Below are positions 33,483 through 45,730 of a DNA stretch of 64,000 nt, one piece after another; the first letter of the stretch is position 1; each line of letters opens with the position of its first letter. The stretch is from Adenophora triphylla var. japonica. Its lineage: Eukaryota; Streptophyta; Magnoliopsida; Asterales; Campanulaceae. The position numbers were made by a program, and so were the translations under genes. Under the pieces are notes generated by a model that saw nothing but the letters and a program-made list of their open reading frames with translations, ran no database searches and was not told the DNA's origin. The stretch spans positions 388,501 to 452,500 of the forward strand of contig JAFEMH010000748.1 of assembly GCA_022495995.1 (NCBI GenBank), given 5' to 3'.

Positions 33483-33834
33483 TACAACTTGTCAAAAACT
33501 TCTTTGTACATAACATTTGTAGTCGTGTCATCTGACTATTCATGACTATTACATATAAGCACTTTAAGTCATTTCCTTGTAGTTACTCTAGAAAAAGCAA
33601 CATATAATTGTCCATGACTAAATACTGGTCTTGGAAGAAAAAGACCAACATGAGCGAGCGACTGACTCTGACTTTTATTTATCGTCATTGCAAAAGAAAC
33701 AGTCAGTGGGAATTGTCTCCGCTGAAACCTAACCGGGAGTTTTGTTGTATCAGAAGGTGACATAATCATTCTTGATATCAATACCTTATTACCAATATTT
33801 TTTCCGGACAACATTATCGCCTCGACAACGTGCT
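33483..33834 (-). pseudogene. Helitron helicase C-terminal exon
   Basis: Reads AIMLSGKNIGNKVLISRM, then FPLTVSFAMTINKSQSQSL, which includes helicase motif VI, and LYVAFSRVTTRK. It continues to the usual NVMYKEVFDKL terminus at 33483. Two in-frame stops occur after TTRK. The block is the standard end of plant Helitron Pif1 helicases. It joins the exon ending at 37620 across a 3.8-kb gap. Confidence 0.85.
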
Positions 33835-33836
33835 TA

Positions 33837-33837
<1 letters not shown>

Positions 33838-33880
<43 letters not shown>
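33838..33880. repeat. TA microsatellite
   Basis: About 20 TA units. The run appears to resume at 34107-34120 after a small inserted element. Confidence 0.9.
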
Positions 33881-33881
<1 letters not shown>

Positions 33882-33882
33882 A

Positions 33883-34106
33883 TCTATATTATAAATCACA
33901 CCATTGTTTTGAACAGTGGTGTGAATAGTTTCATCCGCGAAAATGACCATTTTGCCCTCACTATTCACTCCCTTTCCCATTTCGCCTTTAAAAAAAAAAT
34001 TATAAATTTTTTTTTTTAAATGTGGCATTGGACACGGGCATATTTAAAAAAAAAAAATTAAATTAAAAAAAAAAAAAACGTGGCCTTGGACACGGGCTTA
34101 GACTAG
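33883..34106 (+). mobile_element. Possible non-autonomous Helitron, 224 bp
   Basis: Begins TCTATATTATAAATC and ends GGACACGGGCTTAGACTAG. A 5' TC, a 3' CTRR end (CTAG) and insertion between A and T in a TA tract are Helitron features. The stem before the end is weak (GCC/GGC), so the call is tentative. Confidence 0.4.
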
Positions 34107-34422
34107 TATATATATATATAGGAAGTTATTCAAATGAGAACCAAATTTATATGAGAACCATGAAAACTAAACTCAACCATTGGATTAAAAATATATCAAT
34201 GCTCCAGATTAAAAAAAAAAAAAGATAGAGGGGGTGGCATTTTCGTAATTATTGTGAACTAAATCCCCCTCAAATTTCAAAATAAAATATCTCAATATCT
34301 ATAAGTCGAAAAAAAATTTCGAAAACACTGATTTTTTTGTCTTAACGAGACGATTCAAACTAGATCCCTGAAGATAGAATTTCGAAAAAATAATATTGAA
34401 CATCGTGATCTTGACCAAGTTC

Positions 34423-36825
34423 TTGTGTACACTAGCTAATTAATTAGTGTACACTAGCTAGTTAAATAATGTACACTAGCTAGTTAAGTAATGTACACTA
34501 GCTAATTAACTAGTGTACACAAGGACTTGTGTACACTAGCTAGTGTACACTAGTTAATTAGATAGTGTACACTAGTTAAGACATTATTTCCAAAGGTTAA
34601 GCAACTAAACTGAACACGGTTCTTGAATTAATTTTCCCTCTTTTGTCCTTTTCTTTCTCAAATTTACCGACCTTAATTTCTAAAAAAAAAAAAAGAGTTA
34701 TGGTCAGGTGTGACGTGTAAATGACGAGGACTTAAAATGAGAAAAATAAACTGAGACCTAAATTATGTTGGTAATTGTATTTAACTGTATATGTCCAATT
34801 TTATTTTTTTTTATTTTTAAGGACAAATAACAATTTAAAGCTTGAATTCATAGGGGATCTTCTAATTGAAGTCCAATATATTTTTTGGTCACATCAGGAT
34901 TTCAAATATAATATTTTGTCATCAGTTAAGTTAAGTAATGTACACTAGCAACTTAGCTAGTGTATCCAAGTTTAATTTCAATGTTCATCAGCCATGGCTA
35001 AGTACACTAGCTAGTGTACATTACTTAACTAGTTAATTAGCTAGTGTACATTACTTAACTAGCTAGTGTACATTACTTCACAACCTTATTTTAGCCTTGT
35101 TAGGTCAGACTAAAGAAAGGCGGAAGAAGACCAATGCATTGGGAAAATAACAACTGGGGAATTATTGAAGAATAATTCACAAACTACTTGCTTTTATGCC
35201 CCTCCGTCTCAAAATGGATGTCAACTTTTGTTCTTGGTTATTTTGGGACGGAGAGAGTAATAAGTAATGCTTAGCCAAATTCACGTACCGGGTGTTTTCT
35301 GGCCTGTACAGATACATTGCTACACAACATACTAGTATGCATTCCACTAGATAATCAACCTCTGGAAAGAGTATTTGATTGCCTAAATATGGCTGTTGCT
35401 TTAGTATTGATTCGTCAAGGGCAAAAGCGGAACAACAACAACAACAAAAAATATATGGTAAGATTGAAATGAAAATATAGGATTGAAGCTGTTATGTAAC
35501 TTCATCAGTTCAATGATTCACGTATTATCCATCAGCTCCTTCTGAATATTTCTCTATCTCATGAATATACCGATTAAGGCTTGGTCTTGGCCAAGTCCTT
35601 GTGTACACTAGCTAATTAACTAGTGTACACTAGCTAGTTAAGTAATGTACACTAGCAACTTAGCTAGTGTACCCAAGTTTATTTCAATGTTTATCAGCCA
35701 TGGCTAAGTACACTAGCTATGTATATAGTGTACACTAGCTAGTTAACTCGTGTACACTAGCCAGATGGCTTATACTGGACATTGTCTTGGCTTAGTCTTG
35801 GCCAAGTCCTTGTGTACACTAGCAAATTAACTAGTGTACACTAGCTAGTGTACACAAGTCCTTTTGTGTACACTAGTTAAAGTTCCAAGCATCTACCAGT
35901 TCAGAATTACTTGAAAAGTTCCATTACTTTCTAAGTATATAATAGATATTAGCACACTGTGTAATGATATTACTTAGAAATTATGTTAATGGAACAGTTC
36001 CATTAACGGACCAGGTGTAATGATATTAGCACACTAATCCTTGCTATGCAAATTCTAACAAGCTTTCCTTCAATGCAAAAATATAAATATTGAGAGCTTA
36101 CTTAAGGTAAAAGATATGTAGGTTACTGTCGTAACTCGTAATGCAGTTGGACAAGAGTGACAACTTTCTCATTGTTGTAGTGTCTTTTGTTTCAAATAAG
36201 TGTCACAAACTATTCAAGCTGATAATTCAGAGTTCTTCAGAACTAGGTTGTGGTCGCATGTAGTTGCCATTTCACTTTTATTGCACAAATGTGCAATATT
36301 TTCCTTTCGGTTAAAGTGAGTTCTCTAGGCCAAGTCCCCCAATTTTTAATCATGAAATCAGCCAACTACAGAAAACTATGGAGCATTGGGAATTTTGAGG
36401 AGGCAGATTAATGTACTTTCTCCGTCCCACAAAGATAGTCTCACTTTTTTAATGGTTGATTTGATTGAACTTTGGCTAAAGATTAAAGAATGAAATTCTA
36501 AAACTTGTTTATTTGTTATTGATAGTTAATTAGCTAGTGTACATTACTTAACTAGCTAGTGTACATTACTTAACTAGCTAGTGTACACTAGCTAATATTA
36601 ATTAGTTATTTGTTTATTTTCTATTCTAGTTTCTGTTTCTTAATGATAATATTAATTAACATATTGATTAATATAGAGATTTAAACCCATGGTGTTGTTT
36701 GGGCAAACACCATGTACTTTCTTATTTTAAACTGTTTCACTCAAAAGTTGATCCTGGTACACTAGCTAAGTTGCTAGTGTACATTACTTAACTAGCTAGT
36801 GTACACTAGTTAATTAGTTAGTGTT
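34423..36825. repeat. Dispersed TAGTGTACACTA/CTAGCTAG palindrome clusters
   Basis: Clusters at 34423-34580, 34935-34970, 35000-35082, 35600-35665, 35705-35765, 35812-35880, 36524-36596 and 36755-36825. Core CTAGTGTACACTAG is self-complementary and is spaced by TTAACTAG or TTAATTAG linkers. Longer phrases such as GCCATGGCTAAGTACACTAG also recur (34990, 35697). Confidence 0.9.
35198..35258. mobile_element. Miniature Stowaway-like remnant
   Basis: CCCTCCGTCTCAAAAT faces ATTTTGGGACGGAGAGAG across about 30 bases and ends at TA. It lies within the TIR element. Confidence 0.45.
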
Positions 36826-37118
36826 TTAAAAATTAGACGTTGTTCAATATTATTTTTTTTAAAATTCTATCTTCAGGGATCTAGTTTGAATCATCTCGTC
36901 AAGACAAAAAAATCAGTGTTTTCGAAATTTTTTTTTGACTTATAGATATTGAGATATTTTATTTTGATTTTTGAGGGGGATTTTAAATGAAATAATTACG
37001 AAAATGCCACCCTCTCTATCTTTTTTTTTTTTTAATCTGGAACATTGATGTATTTTTTAATCCAATGACTATTAGTGGTTCTTATGGTTCTCATATAAAT
37101 GTGGTTCTCATTAAGGAA

Positions 37119-37352
37119 AAGTGATGTAAGAAAGAGAAAAAGTTAAATGTTGTGAGTATGAAAAATTAAATAGGAGAGAGAATGAGTGGGAGGAATAGTG
37201 AGGAGAGAGAATATTGTGAGTGTAAAAGTGAAGTAGGAGAGAGAATGAGTGGGTGGAATAGTGAATATTCTTTGCCATTTTGGGAAGTTTGCATTCACGT
37301 GGGACGAACCAAAATAGAAATAAGTTTGCATTCACGTAGGACGGAGGGAGTA
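37119..37352. mobile_element. Degenerate Stowaway-like MITE, one end kept
   Basis: The right end CGTAGGACGGAGGGAG is followed by TA. The interior AGGAGAGAGAATGAGTGG repeats match the MITE at 31958-32242. The left end is not recognisable. Confidence 0.55.
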
Positions 37353-37355
37353 TAT

Positions 37356-37400
<45 letters not shown>

Positions 37401-37416
37401 ATATACATATATATAT

Positions 37417-37447
<31 letters not shown>

Positions 37448-37500
37448 TACATATATATATACATATATATATATACATATATATATACATATATATATAC

Positions 37501-37538
<38 letters not shown>

Positions 37539-37540
37539 TA
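37353..37540. repeat. TATACA/TA microsatellite
   Basis: (CATATA)n passing into (TA)n with TACATA interruptions, starting exactly at the TA flank of the MITE. It produces long false frames of Ile/Tyr codons on both strands. Confidence 0.95.
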
Positions 37541-37619
37541 AAATAACAGTATATTTTATGTCAAATAATCAAATAATTAATTGTATAAATGTATAATTAT
37601 ATACTAACAAAATTGATTT

Positions 37620-38435
37620 GCGTACCTAGATTTGTAACGATCAATCTTGTACCGTTACACAATTTTGAAGCTTGATCTATATTTCGTAACAACATGACGA
37701 TACATCCAATCTTTAGCTTCAGTATGTGATTGGGTATTCCAGAGCACTTGACGGTGTTTAGGAATTCAGTTGAAAATATATCTTTGGCTGATTGGTTAAA
37801 TTCCTCGTCTTTGCATACGGCGTCAGAACTCATGTATTCCACTTCTTTTTCAGGAAAGAGCGACATAACATACTCATTAATATTGTCAACAATCTCATTT
37901 GTTGGTGCAAGTATAGCCCGATTCTGGAAAAATCCATCAACATCTTTATTCTGCATTAAGTTCGGGTATATGCAATTCAAGATAGCTGAGATGGTATTGA
38001 CAGAATCTCTTATCAATATGTCATCTGGTATTTTGATTTCAACTTCACCAGTGGATGCAACTGCAACTACAATCTTCCTCTGCATCCGTAATGCAGCACA
38101 TAATGTCTTCCACATAAACGTCTTTCCCGTCCCTCCATAACCATACAGGAAGAATACTCCAACATTTCCACTATCGACAGCTGACATGATTTCTTCATAT
38201 ACTCTCTTCTGCTCAGCCGTGAGTTGTTTATACAACCTGGCGTGCTCAGCCTTCATCTCTTCTATATCATATGATGTTTCATCTAAAATAAGCCTGTTAT
38301 GTGCATCCTCAATAGCAGAGTCGATCGGCTTAGGCATATTTGTAAACTTATGTAGGTTACTTCCATTTTGAACCAATATCATTTCAATTTCTGCTAAAGT
38401 AAGATTCTTCTTCTGTTCTTCGTTTGGTTTCAATC
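37620..38435 (-). pseudogene. Helitron Pif1-type helicase exon, internally deleted
   Basis: Starts after a TGTGCCAG acceptor and reads GLKPNEEQKKNLTLAEIEM, then the Walker A block FFLYGYGGTGKTFMWKTL. AVASTGEVEIKIPDD follows, where the family normally has motif Ia and later a Walker B DEAP motif. Those are absent, although motifs IV (RAILAPTNEIVDNINEYV) and V (GIPNHILKLKIGCIVMLLRN) are present. The deletion is about 100 or more residues and would abolish ATP hydrolysis. The last exon base is probably in NLG near 37620. Confidence 0.85.
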
Positions 38436-39119
38436 CTGGCACAATTATGAAAAATGCAATTAAATATATATCCAAGAGTTAATATAATAATAATTAAAGA
38501 AATACAAATTATATATATATGTATACTACATATATAAGATAAAACATATAGGGAGTAGAAAATAATATATGTCCTTAAATTAAATGTTAAAACTTGGAAC
38601 TCAATATATTTGACAAAATGCATTATGATTATATAATATCTCTACATGAAAATTAGTACGGGAGGGAAGGATGATATTATTACTGTGAGACGGTGGGAGT
38701 ACGTTCATTTGTAAATATTAAATAACCAATAAATTTGTTCTCCAACCAATAACAAAACTATATTTTGTAAATAAAATTGATAACAAATTAGTGCGACACG
38801 AAGGAAGTACAAATTTTAAAAAATGTACTACAATCAACTTTATATCTCAAATATTCGACCAAAGCATTAACATGTATGTAATATCCATATTAGATAATTA
38901 ATGCGGGATGGATGGAGTGATAAATATTTTCGCCATACGGTCGGAGTACACTATTGAAAGTAGAACAAATATTCAGTATATTTTACTTTAATTACGGTTA
39001 GAAAAAAAATTAGAATTGTGTTTTATAAGCATTTGTAATTACATTATATATTAGAGAAAATATATAAATATATGTAATATTAAATGAAACTATATTAGAT
39101 TTAAAGATAATAAACTTAC
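38436..39119 (-). other. Probable intron in the Helitron gene
   Basis: Minus-strand donor TCGG|GTAAGTTT at 39120/39119 and acceptor TTGTGCCAG|GATTG at 38436/38435. Splicing joins HNNS to GLKPNEE in frame, as expected from related Helitrons. The 684 bases are AT-rich with no long frame. Confidence 0.7.
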
Positions 39120-39755
39120 CCGAATTATTGTGCAGTTTCCTATAGTTGTATTCTATGTCATCGAAAAGTTCCTCCCTAGTCTTATCCCATACCTCATACA
39201 GCATAGCCATGAAATTAGACAGTAATATGACAACAAATAGTCTCCTTAAGGCTACAGACATTTTCCAACCAGCTGCTTCTTTTATTGCATCGACATATTC
39301 CTTGTCGTCATCTAACAAACCCAAGGCATAGCAAGCTGATTTAAAGTCCTTACAGACAACATGATCAACGTTTCTCAAATCTTCAAAATTTTTGCAATCG
39401 GCTTTATGATTCAACATAATCCTCAAGTAGTACAATTCCCCATAGCCGACCTGCACATGATATATCATTCCAATTGCAAATCGACTATCTTTCTTGCGGC
39501 GCCATTCACATTTATTTTTTACCCACACAAAATAACTCAGGAATTCATAGTATTTCAAATGTCGACCGTCTTCATTATCACGGTTATACTCCATCCACTT
39601 AACAAACTGGGATTCTTTAACAGTCTCTGCTTTTTCAAGAACATCTTCAATGTAATCCCCTTCGTGAAAATGTATAGTCTGGTCACCCTTCATGTGAAAA
39701 GCTAACCGCTCAACTGGTAGAGTTCTATAATGCAAATCAAACCCATATATCCTCC
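39120..39755 (-). pseudogene. Helitron Rep/helicase central region
   Basis: Continues the N-terminal exon after the D insertion: IWRIYGFDLHYRTLPVERLA, FHMKGDQTIHF, then KYYEFLSYFVWVKN, FAIGMIYHVQVGYGELYYLR and the WDKTREELFDDIEYNYRKL end. This is the conserved linker between Rep and helicase domains of plant Helitrons. The frame is open over this stretch. Confidence 0.85.
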
Positions 39756-39760
39756 AAATC
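39756..39760. other. Target-site duplication of element D, left copy (AAATC)
   Basis: AAATC precedes TGTGAGGACC here and follows GTCGTTACA at 58167-58171. Removing D plus one copy restores the reading frame across the Rep exon. Confidence 0.95.
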
Positions 39761-42261
39761 TGTGAGGACCCCGACCCGGACCTACACGTGTCCCGAGCTG
39801 GAGCGTCCCCAAACTAACCCAAATTTCCTAAACTTTTAAAACTTTGATTTAACTTTCAAACATAAACACAATTAACATAACCATTTCAAATAACTCCACT
39901 CCTCTCCACATTGGAGGAAGAGTTGACCAACTTTGAAAGTATTCATCTGTTTTAGTTACAAAAGATTGTGGTTATAAAGTAGAAATTAAAGTTTATAAAT
40001 ACAAACTCCATAAAGGAATTATACCAAAATACACTTTCTACGCCAACCTATACATACCCCGAAAATACCCAAAAGATCACTTCCAAACTCCTCTCCGCCC
40101 TTACTTGGCCGGTCCCCTGTCTCGGGATCTAAAAACATTAAAGGGAGAGGGGTGAGAATAAATCTCAGCAAGCTATTATGAATGTAACAATATGCCAAAT
40201 AAGACGCAACACGTAACAAGTTGCATATAACACATTGAAAAAGCTGTAAACACATTTCATTACCTCGGTTTACCTTTTCCCGTCTGAACAATAGTCGTAC
40301 AACATTGGATATAATATTCCAATCTTAGGTGAGCTGCTTAAGCAATACTCACATCTTATAAGACCCATTTCTCAGGGAACCATATAAGATAGTAGCAACT
40401 CTGTAAGGCTTTTGGCTCAATACAGATGCTATAACCCCGACCTGTGGCCACAGGAGGGGATGGTCGAAGATATAACATAATCCGATCACATTTGGTCACA
40501 CTTCCCTAATTGATCGTATTGTGTTATACCCCCAACATCAGCTGATTAACACATTATCAAGCACGTAATAGTTACTTGAAATATAATCCACAAAAGGGAT
40601 AAGCAATATAGCCACATGGTAAAACATACTCATGTTCAACCAATATCATAGTGCAACATTTATGTAATACACTAAGCATAGCACAAACCATGAATATGTA
40701 CTCAAGTAAAGTAACAAAGTATCAGCAACTAACCACACTTATACAACATTCAATCATACATGGTCCCTATAAAGATCTAAGTTAACTTTACCAAGTTGGG
40801 GTCACATTTGATAAGGCCAAATAAGATTGCCAAACGAATTCTGAGTCAAACTTAAAGTGCTTTCGTAGTTCCATTTTAACCCATTTAAGGTGTCATTAAG
40901 TGGCCCCAAGTATTCTACTTTAACCTAAGTTAAAGGGAATTAATTCATATCTTAAGTAGATTAGATTACTACCAATTAAAACTGTTTAAGAATAATGGTA
41001 TGCGATTGATGGTAGGATTCAGCAAGAGGATAACAATCTGAGGCCATGGGCGACCGCCCAAGCTGGATTACAAAGGGTGCTAAAGTCTCTGAGGTGCTGG
41101 GCGACCGCGCAGAAGGCTCATGGGCTACCGCACATGACGCATGGGCGACCGCCCAAACCCACATGAGCGACCGCCCAAGCAAGGAAAACTGGGGGCCAAG
41201 TTACTGGATGGATGGGCGGCCGCTCACCCCCCATGGACGATCGCCCAGGACCCTTTTTTCCAGAATTCTGCAGCTGCCCCAAAATTCATACCAAGCTTAA
41301 CCAAGTTTTGTAACCATAAGAAGAAATGGCTAACTTTACAACCTCATCCTAAATCATTTCAACCCAAAGTAACATAACCTAAACCTAGATCATTTACCAC
41401 TTGGTTTTCCACCCATTTGACTACCATTTTTTAAGTTTAATCCCTCTTAATCTAAATCAACCCATTTATTTCACTCTTGATCAACTTCTATGAACAACAA
41501 CATAATTCTATGACATTAACCAATTCCTCAACTCCAAGAAGGTTTCCAAAGCATCAAATAACCATTATAACAACAATAACAACATTAAATAGTTCATGAA
41601 CATTTAAAGAAGGAAAAGTCATAATAACTCACTTTAGAATTATAGGATGAAATGAGGATCTTCTTAGCTTGATAAACTCCCTTAGTTGCCCCAAACACAA
41701 AAGTACAATTGGATTGGAAAATGGAGAAGAATTGAGCTTGCTAGAAATTTGGGAAGTGAGGCTTCAAGGTAAAGCTTCCATGGAGAATTTTAGAAAGAAG
41801 GAAGAAGAAAATGATGAGGTGAAAGTGAGGAGGATGGAGGAAGTATGGGAGGGCTTGACTAAGAGGAGGAGGGGTGAGAAAATTAAGGGGAGGATATGGC
41901 CCCCATGACCAATTAATTGATGTCTTTCAAAAATAAGCCACTAGGTCCTCCAAGTTCTAAAGTAATACAATAAATCCCCTTAATTCCTCTACTTCACACA
42001 AGGACACCTCATCAACCCATAATATTTTATTTGTTTATTTTATTATCACTCCACCCTATTATTTATTTTATTTTCAATTATTATAATTCAACCAAATACT
42101 TTAACTTACTTTCATTTTATCCCAAGGCTTTAGAATTATCTCTTAACCATCTCAACTTAACATAAGAAAATAAAGACATAAAATAAACACATAAAGTTAA
42201 CATTAATATTAAAAGCATATAATATGATACTAAAATTGTGCCTAGGGTTAGGGTCGTTACA
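39761..42261 (-). repeat. Element D 3' LTR, 2501 bp
   Basis: TGTGAGGACCCC to GGGTTAGGGTCGTTACA. Intact. It contains the GGGCGACCGCCC cluster at 41045-41250 and the unoccupied ACTAG site (41940-41944) used by C in the other LTR. Confidence 0.95.
41045..41250. repeat. GGGCGACCGCCC motif cluster in the D LTR
   Basis: About eight variants of ATGGGCGACCGCCCAAGC. The sister cluster is at 48105-48335 and differs by single transitions and one added copy. Confidence 0.9.
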
Positions 42262-42276
42262 CTCACTCCTCCTTAA
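42262..42276 (-). other. Polypurine tract of element D
   Basis: The minus strand reads TTAAGGAGGAGTGAG directly before the TGTAACGACC end of the LTR. Confidence 0.75.
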
Positions 42277-42310
42277 TGAAAATTTGCCCCGAATTTTAAA
42301 AAGACTTACT

Positions 42311-45300
42311 TCAATGCTCAAACAACCAAGGGTATTTCGCTCTCATTTCCGCCTCTAGCTCTCACGTGGCTTCCTCAATGGTATGATTTTTCCATAGGAT
42401 CTTCACTATCGGAATGCTCTTAGTCCACAACTCCTTAACTTGGAACTCTAAGACTCTCAACGGTTCTTCAACATAAGACATATCCGCTTGAATCTCGTCG
42501 GGGGGAGAGCTCAAAATATGAGAAGGGTCATGACAATACTTTCTCAACATAGAAACATGAAACACATCATGAAGTAAAGAAAAAGATGGAGGTAACGCCA
42601 ACCGGTAAGCCAAATCCCCAATCTTCTCTAGAATCTCAAATGGACCAACGAACCTCGGAGCCAATTTACCCTTATTACCAAACCTTTTAATTCCCGTCCT
42701 CGGAGAGACCTTCAAGAACACGAAGTCACCCACCTGAAAAGATAAGTCCCATCTTCTATTGTCGGCGTAGCTTTTCTGTCTACTCTGAGCCGTCTTCAAT
42801 CTATCACGAATCACCTTGATCTTCTACGTAGAATCTCGAACCAAATCCGGGCCCCAAAGTCTTGCTTCACCAACCTCGTCCCAACACATCGGAGATCTAC
42901 ACTTCTTGCCATACAACGCCTCATACGGAGCCATCTCAATGCTAGACTGATAACTGTTGTTGTAAGCAAACACAACTAACGGTAGATGATCTTCCCACGA
43001 TAATTGGAAATCCATCACACAAGCCCATAACATATCCTCAAGTATCTGAATGGTTCTCTCGGACTGACCGTCGGTTTGAGGATGAAACGCCGTACTAAAA
43101 CACAATTTAGAACCCAAGGCTTCATGCAATGCTCTCCAAAATCTAGAAGTAAATCTCGGATCTCTATCGGAAACAATGCTAATCGGAACCCCGTGAAGTC
43201 TCACAATCTCCTTCATATATAACTTAGCTAACTTCTCCAACGAGAACTTGGTGGACACCGGAAGAAAATGAGCCAACTTTGTCAATCTATCCATAATAAC
43301 CCAAATAGCATCCATCTTCTTCGCGGTAAAAGGCAAACCCAAAACAAAATCCATCGAGATCCCTTCCCATTTCCACTCCGAAATATCCAATGGTTGAAGT
43401 AGTCCCGCCGGTCTTTGATGTTCGGCCTTAATTTGTTGACAAGTTAAACAATTAGAGACATAATCCGCAATTCCCCTTTTCATTCCATTCCACCAATACC
43501 CACGCTTCAAGTCTTGATACATTTTGGTACTACCCGGATGAATCGCAAACTTGGACTTATGACCATCCTCTAAAACACGCCTCTTGATTTTCGGTGATGA
43601 AGGAACGCAAATTCTCCCTTGGAAGGTTAAAATCCCATCTCTATTCAACGCAAATTCCCCAGCTTTCCCATCTTTCACTCCCAATATTTTCTTTAACTCC
43701 GGATCACTTTGTTGAGCTTCCTTTAAATCTCCATACAATGTAGGAACGGCTCGCACATTCGCAAGTAATACTTCACTCCTCAACTCTTGGGTACTCAAAG
43801 ATGTCACATAAGCCTTTCGGCTAATCGCATCTGCCACAACATTGGCCTTCCCCGAATGATAAGAAATTACACAATCAAAATCCTTCAAGAACTCTAGCCA
43901 TCTCCTTTGTCGGTTATTCAACTCCTTTTGGGTAAACAAATATTTCAAACTCTTATGGTCGGTGAATATCTCAAATTTCGCCCCATAAAGGTAATGCTTC
44001 CACTTATGCAACGCAAACACAATCGCCGCCAATTCCATGTCATGAGTAGGGTAATTCTGTTCCGCCGGTGATAACTTCCTAGAGGCATACGCAATCACTT
44101 TCCCATTTTGCATTAATACACATCCCAAACCCGCCTTCGAGGCATCACTATAGATAACAAAATTCTCGCAACCATCTGGAAGGGTAAGAATAGGAGCCGT
44201 TTTCAACCTCTTCTTCAACTCATTGAAACTTGCTTCACACTTGGAATCCCATATGAACGATACATCTTTTCGAGTCAACCTTGTCAACGGAGTTGCAATT
44301 CGAGAAAACCCTTCAATGAACCTTCGATAATACCCCGCCAAACCAAGAAAACTACGAACTTCAGTCACAGTCGAAGGTTGCTTCCAACTAACCACGACTT
44401 CAATTTTTGAAGGATCTACGGGAATTCCCGAACTCGACACTACATGCCCCAAGAAAGAAATCTGCTCAAGCCAAAACTCACACTTGCTGAACTTAGCGTA
44501 CAACTGCTTCTCACGAAGAACTGACAAGACAATCCTCAAATGCTTTTCATGCTCCTCCCGGGACTTAGAATAAACAAGAATGTCATCTATGAATACCACC
44601 ACAAAGCTGTCAAGATAAAGCTTGAAAATACGGTTCATCATATCCGTGAATACGGCTGGAGCATTAGTCAACCCGAAAGGCATCACAACAAACTCATAGT
44701 GACCATACCTTGTTCGGAAAGCTGTCTTTGCAATATCATCCGGTCTAATCTTCAACTGATGGTATCCGCTTCTCAAATCAAGCTTAGAGTAGATAATGGA
44801 ACCTTGAAGTTGGTCAAACAAATCATCTATATGCGGAAGAGGATATTTATTCTTTATGGTGGCTTGGTTCAACAAACGATAATCAATACATAATCGTAAG
44901 GTACCATCCTTCTTCCTAACAAACAACACCGGTGCTCCCCACGGTGACACACTTGGGCGAATAAAACCCCGGTCTAGCAATTCTTGCAATTGGACCTTCA
45001 ACTCTTTTAACTCGTCCGGAGCCATTCTATAGGGTGCTTTAGAGATAGGTGCGGTACCGGGCACTAGATCAATACAAAACTCTACCTCACGATCCGGAGG
45101 CAAAGAGTACTCGCTAGAAAACACATCACTAAATTCATTAACAACCGGGACATGAGCTAACTCAGGGGACTTCTTATTGGAATCTACCACATAAGCCAAG
45201 TACCCTGCACACCCCTTAGATAGCATCTTTCTAGCCTTTAAAGCAGAAATAACATGCAAACCGAACATAGATTTGTCCGCATAAAATATAAAAGTAGGCA

Positions 45301-45730
45301 CATCAGGCATAGCAAATGAGACTTGCTTTCTACGACAGTCTACCAAAGCATGACACTGACTCAACCAATCCATCCCAAGGATCACATCAAAGTCACGGAT
45401 TGGTAACTCGACCAAATCCACCGGCAATACATGCCCACATATAGTCACATCGCAACCATGATATATCAAAGAAGATGCGAGGCACTCTCTCATGGGAGTA
45501 GAGACCTCCAACACATAAGGCATAGATTTAGGCAATTTATGCAATGAAAATGCAAAATGAGATGCCACAAATGAATGGGAAGACCCGGGATCTATAAGAA
45601 TGCGGGCCTTAACTCCTGAGACAGGGACTATACCTCTAATAACGGCATTGGGATCGACCTCTCCTCTACCCAAGGCAAACACTCGACCTTGCACTCTATC
45701 TTTAGGCTTCCCATCTATATCTCTCTTCAC
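42311..45730 (-). pseudogene. Element D pol: protease, RT, RNase H, integrase, chromodomain, two nonsense codons
   Basis: A 968-codon frame to a TAG at 42821-42823, then the same frame continues to 42311. Protease: [13 protein letters not shown] near residue 45. [27 protein letters not shown] and the active site [11 protein letters not shown]. RNase [25 protein letters not shown]. Integrase: [14 protein letters not shown] zinc site, [17 protein letters not shown] and DGQSERT for the three acidic residues. After the TAG the C-terminal domain and chromodomain follow (PIVKILWKNHTIEEAT), broken by a TGA where the family has tryptophan. Apart from these two stops it looks complete. No ATG opens pol, so it is probably expressed from gag. 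Confidence 0.9.

Larger units (their letters stand above)
34125..37118. mobile_element. 3-kb DNA transposon with about 285-bp terminal inverted repeats
   Basis: 34127-34410 is repeated in inverse orientation at about 36835-37118. Paired landmarks are AATGAGAACC..TTTATATGAGAACC, CATTGGATTAAA, GAGACGATTCAAACTAGATC (CTCGTC on the right) and CAGGGATCTAGTTTGAATC. No transposase frame is present between the ends. The interior holds at least eight clusters of the palindrome TAGTGTACACTA. No clear target duplication was found. The superfamily is not assigned. Confidence 0.75.

Noticed and set aside
37182..37541. Long Ile/Tyr-rich open frames on both strands
   Set aside because: They are translations of the TATACA microsatellite.
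37620..38435. Host PIF1 helicase gene
   Set aside because: Flanking HUH Rep and Helitron_like_N exons on the same strand show it is the Helitron helicase.
42241..42261. Telomere-like CCTAGGGTTAGGGTCG
   Set aside because: It is the conserved terminus of the D LTR, present at both LTR ends, not a telomere repeat array.
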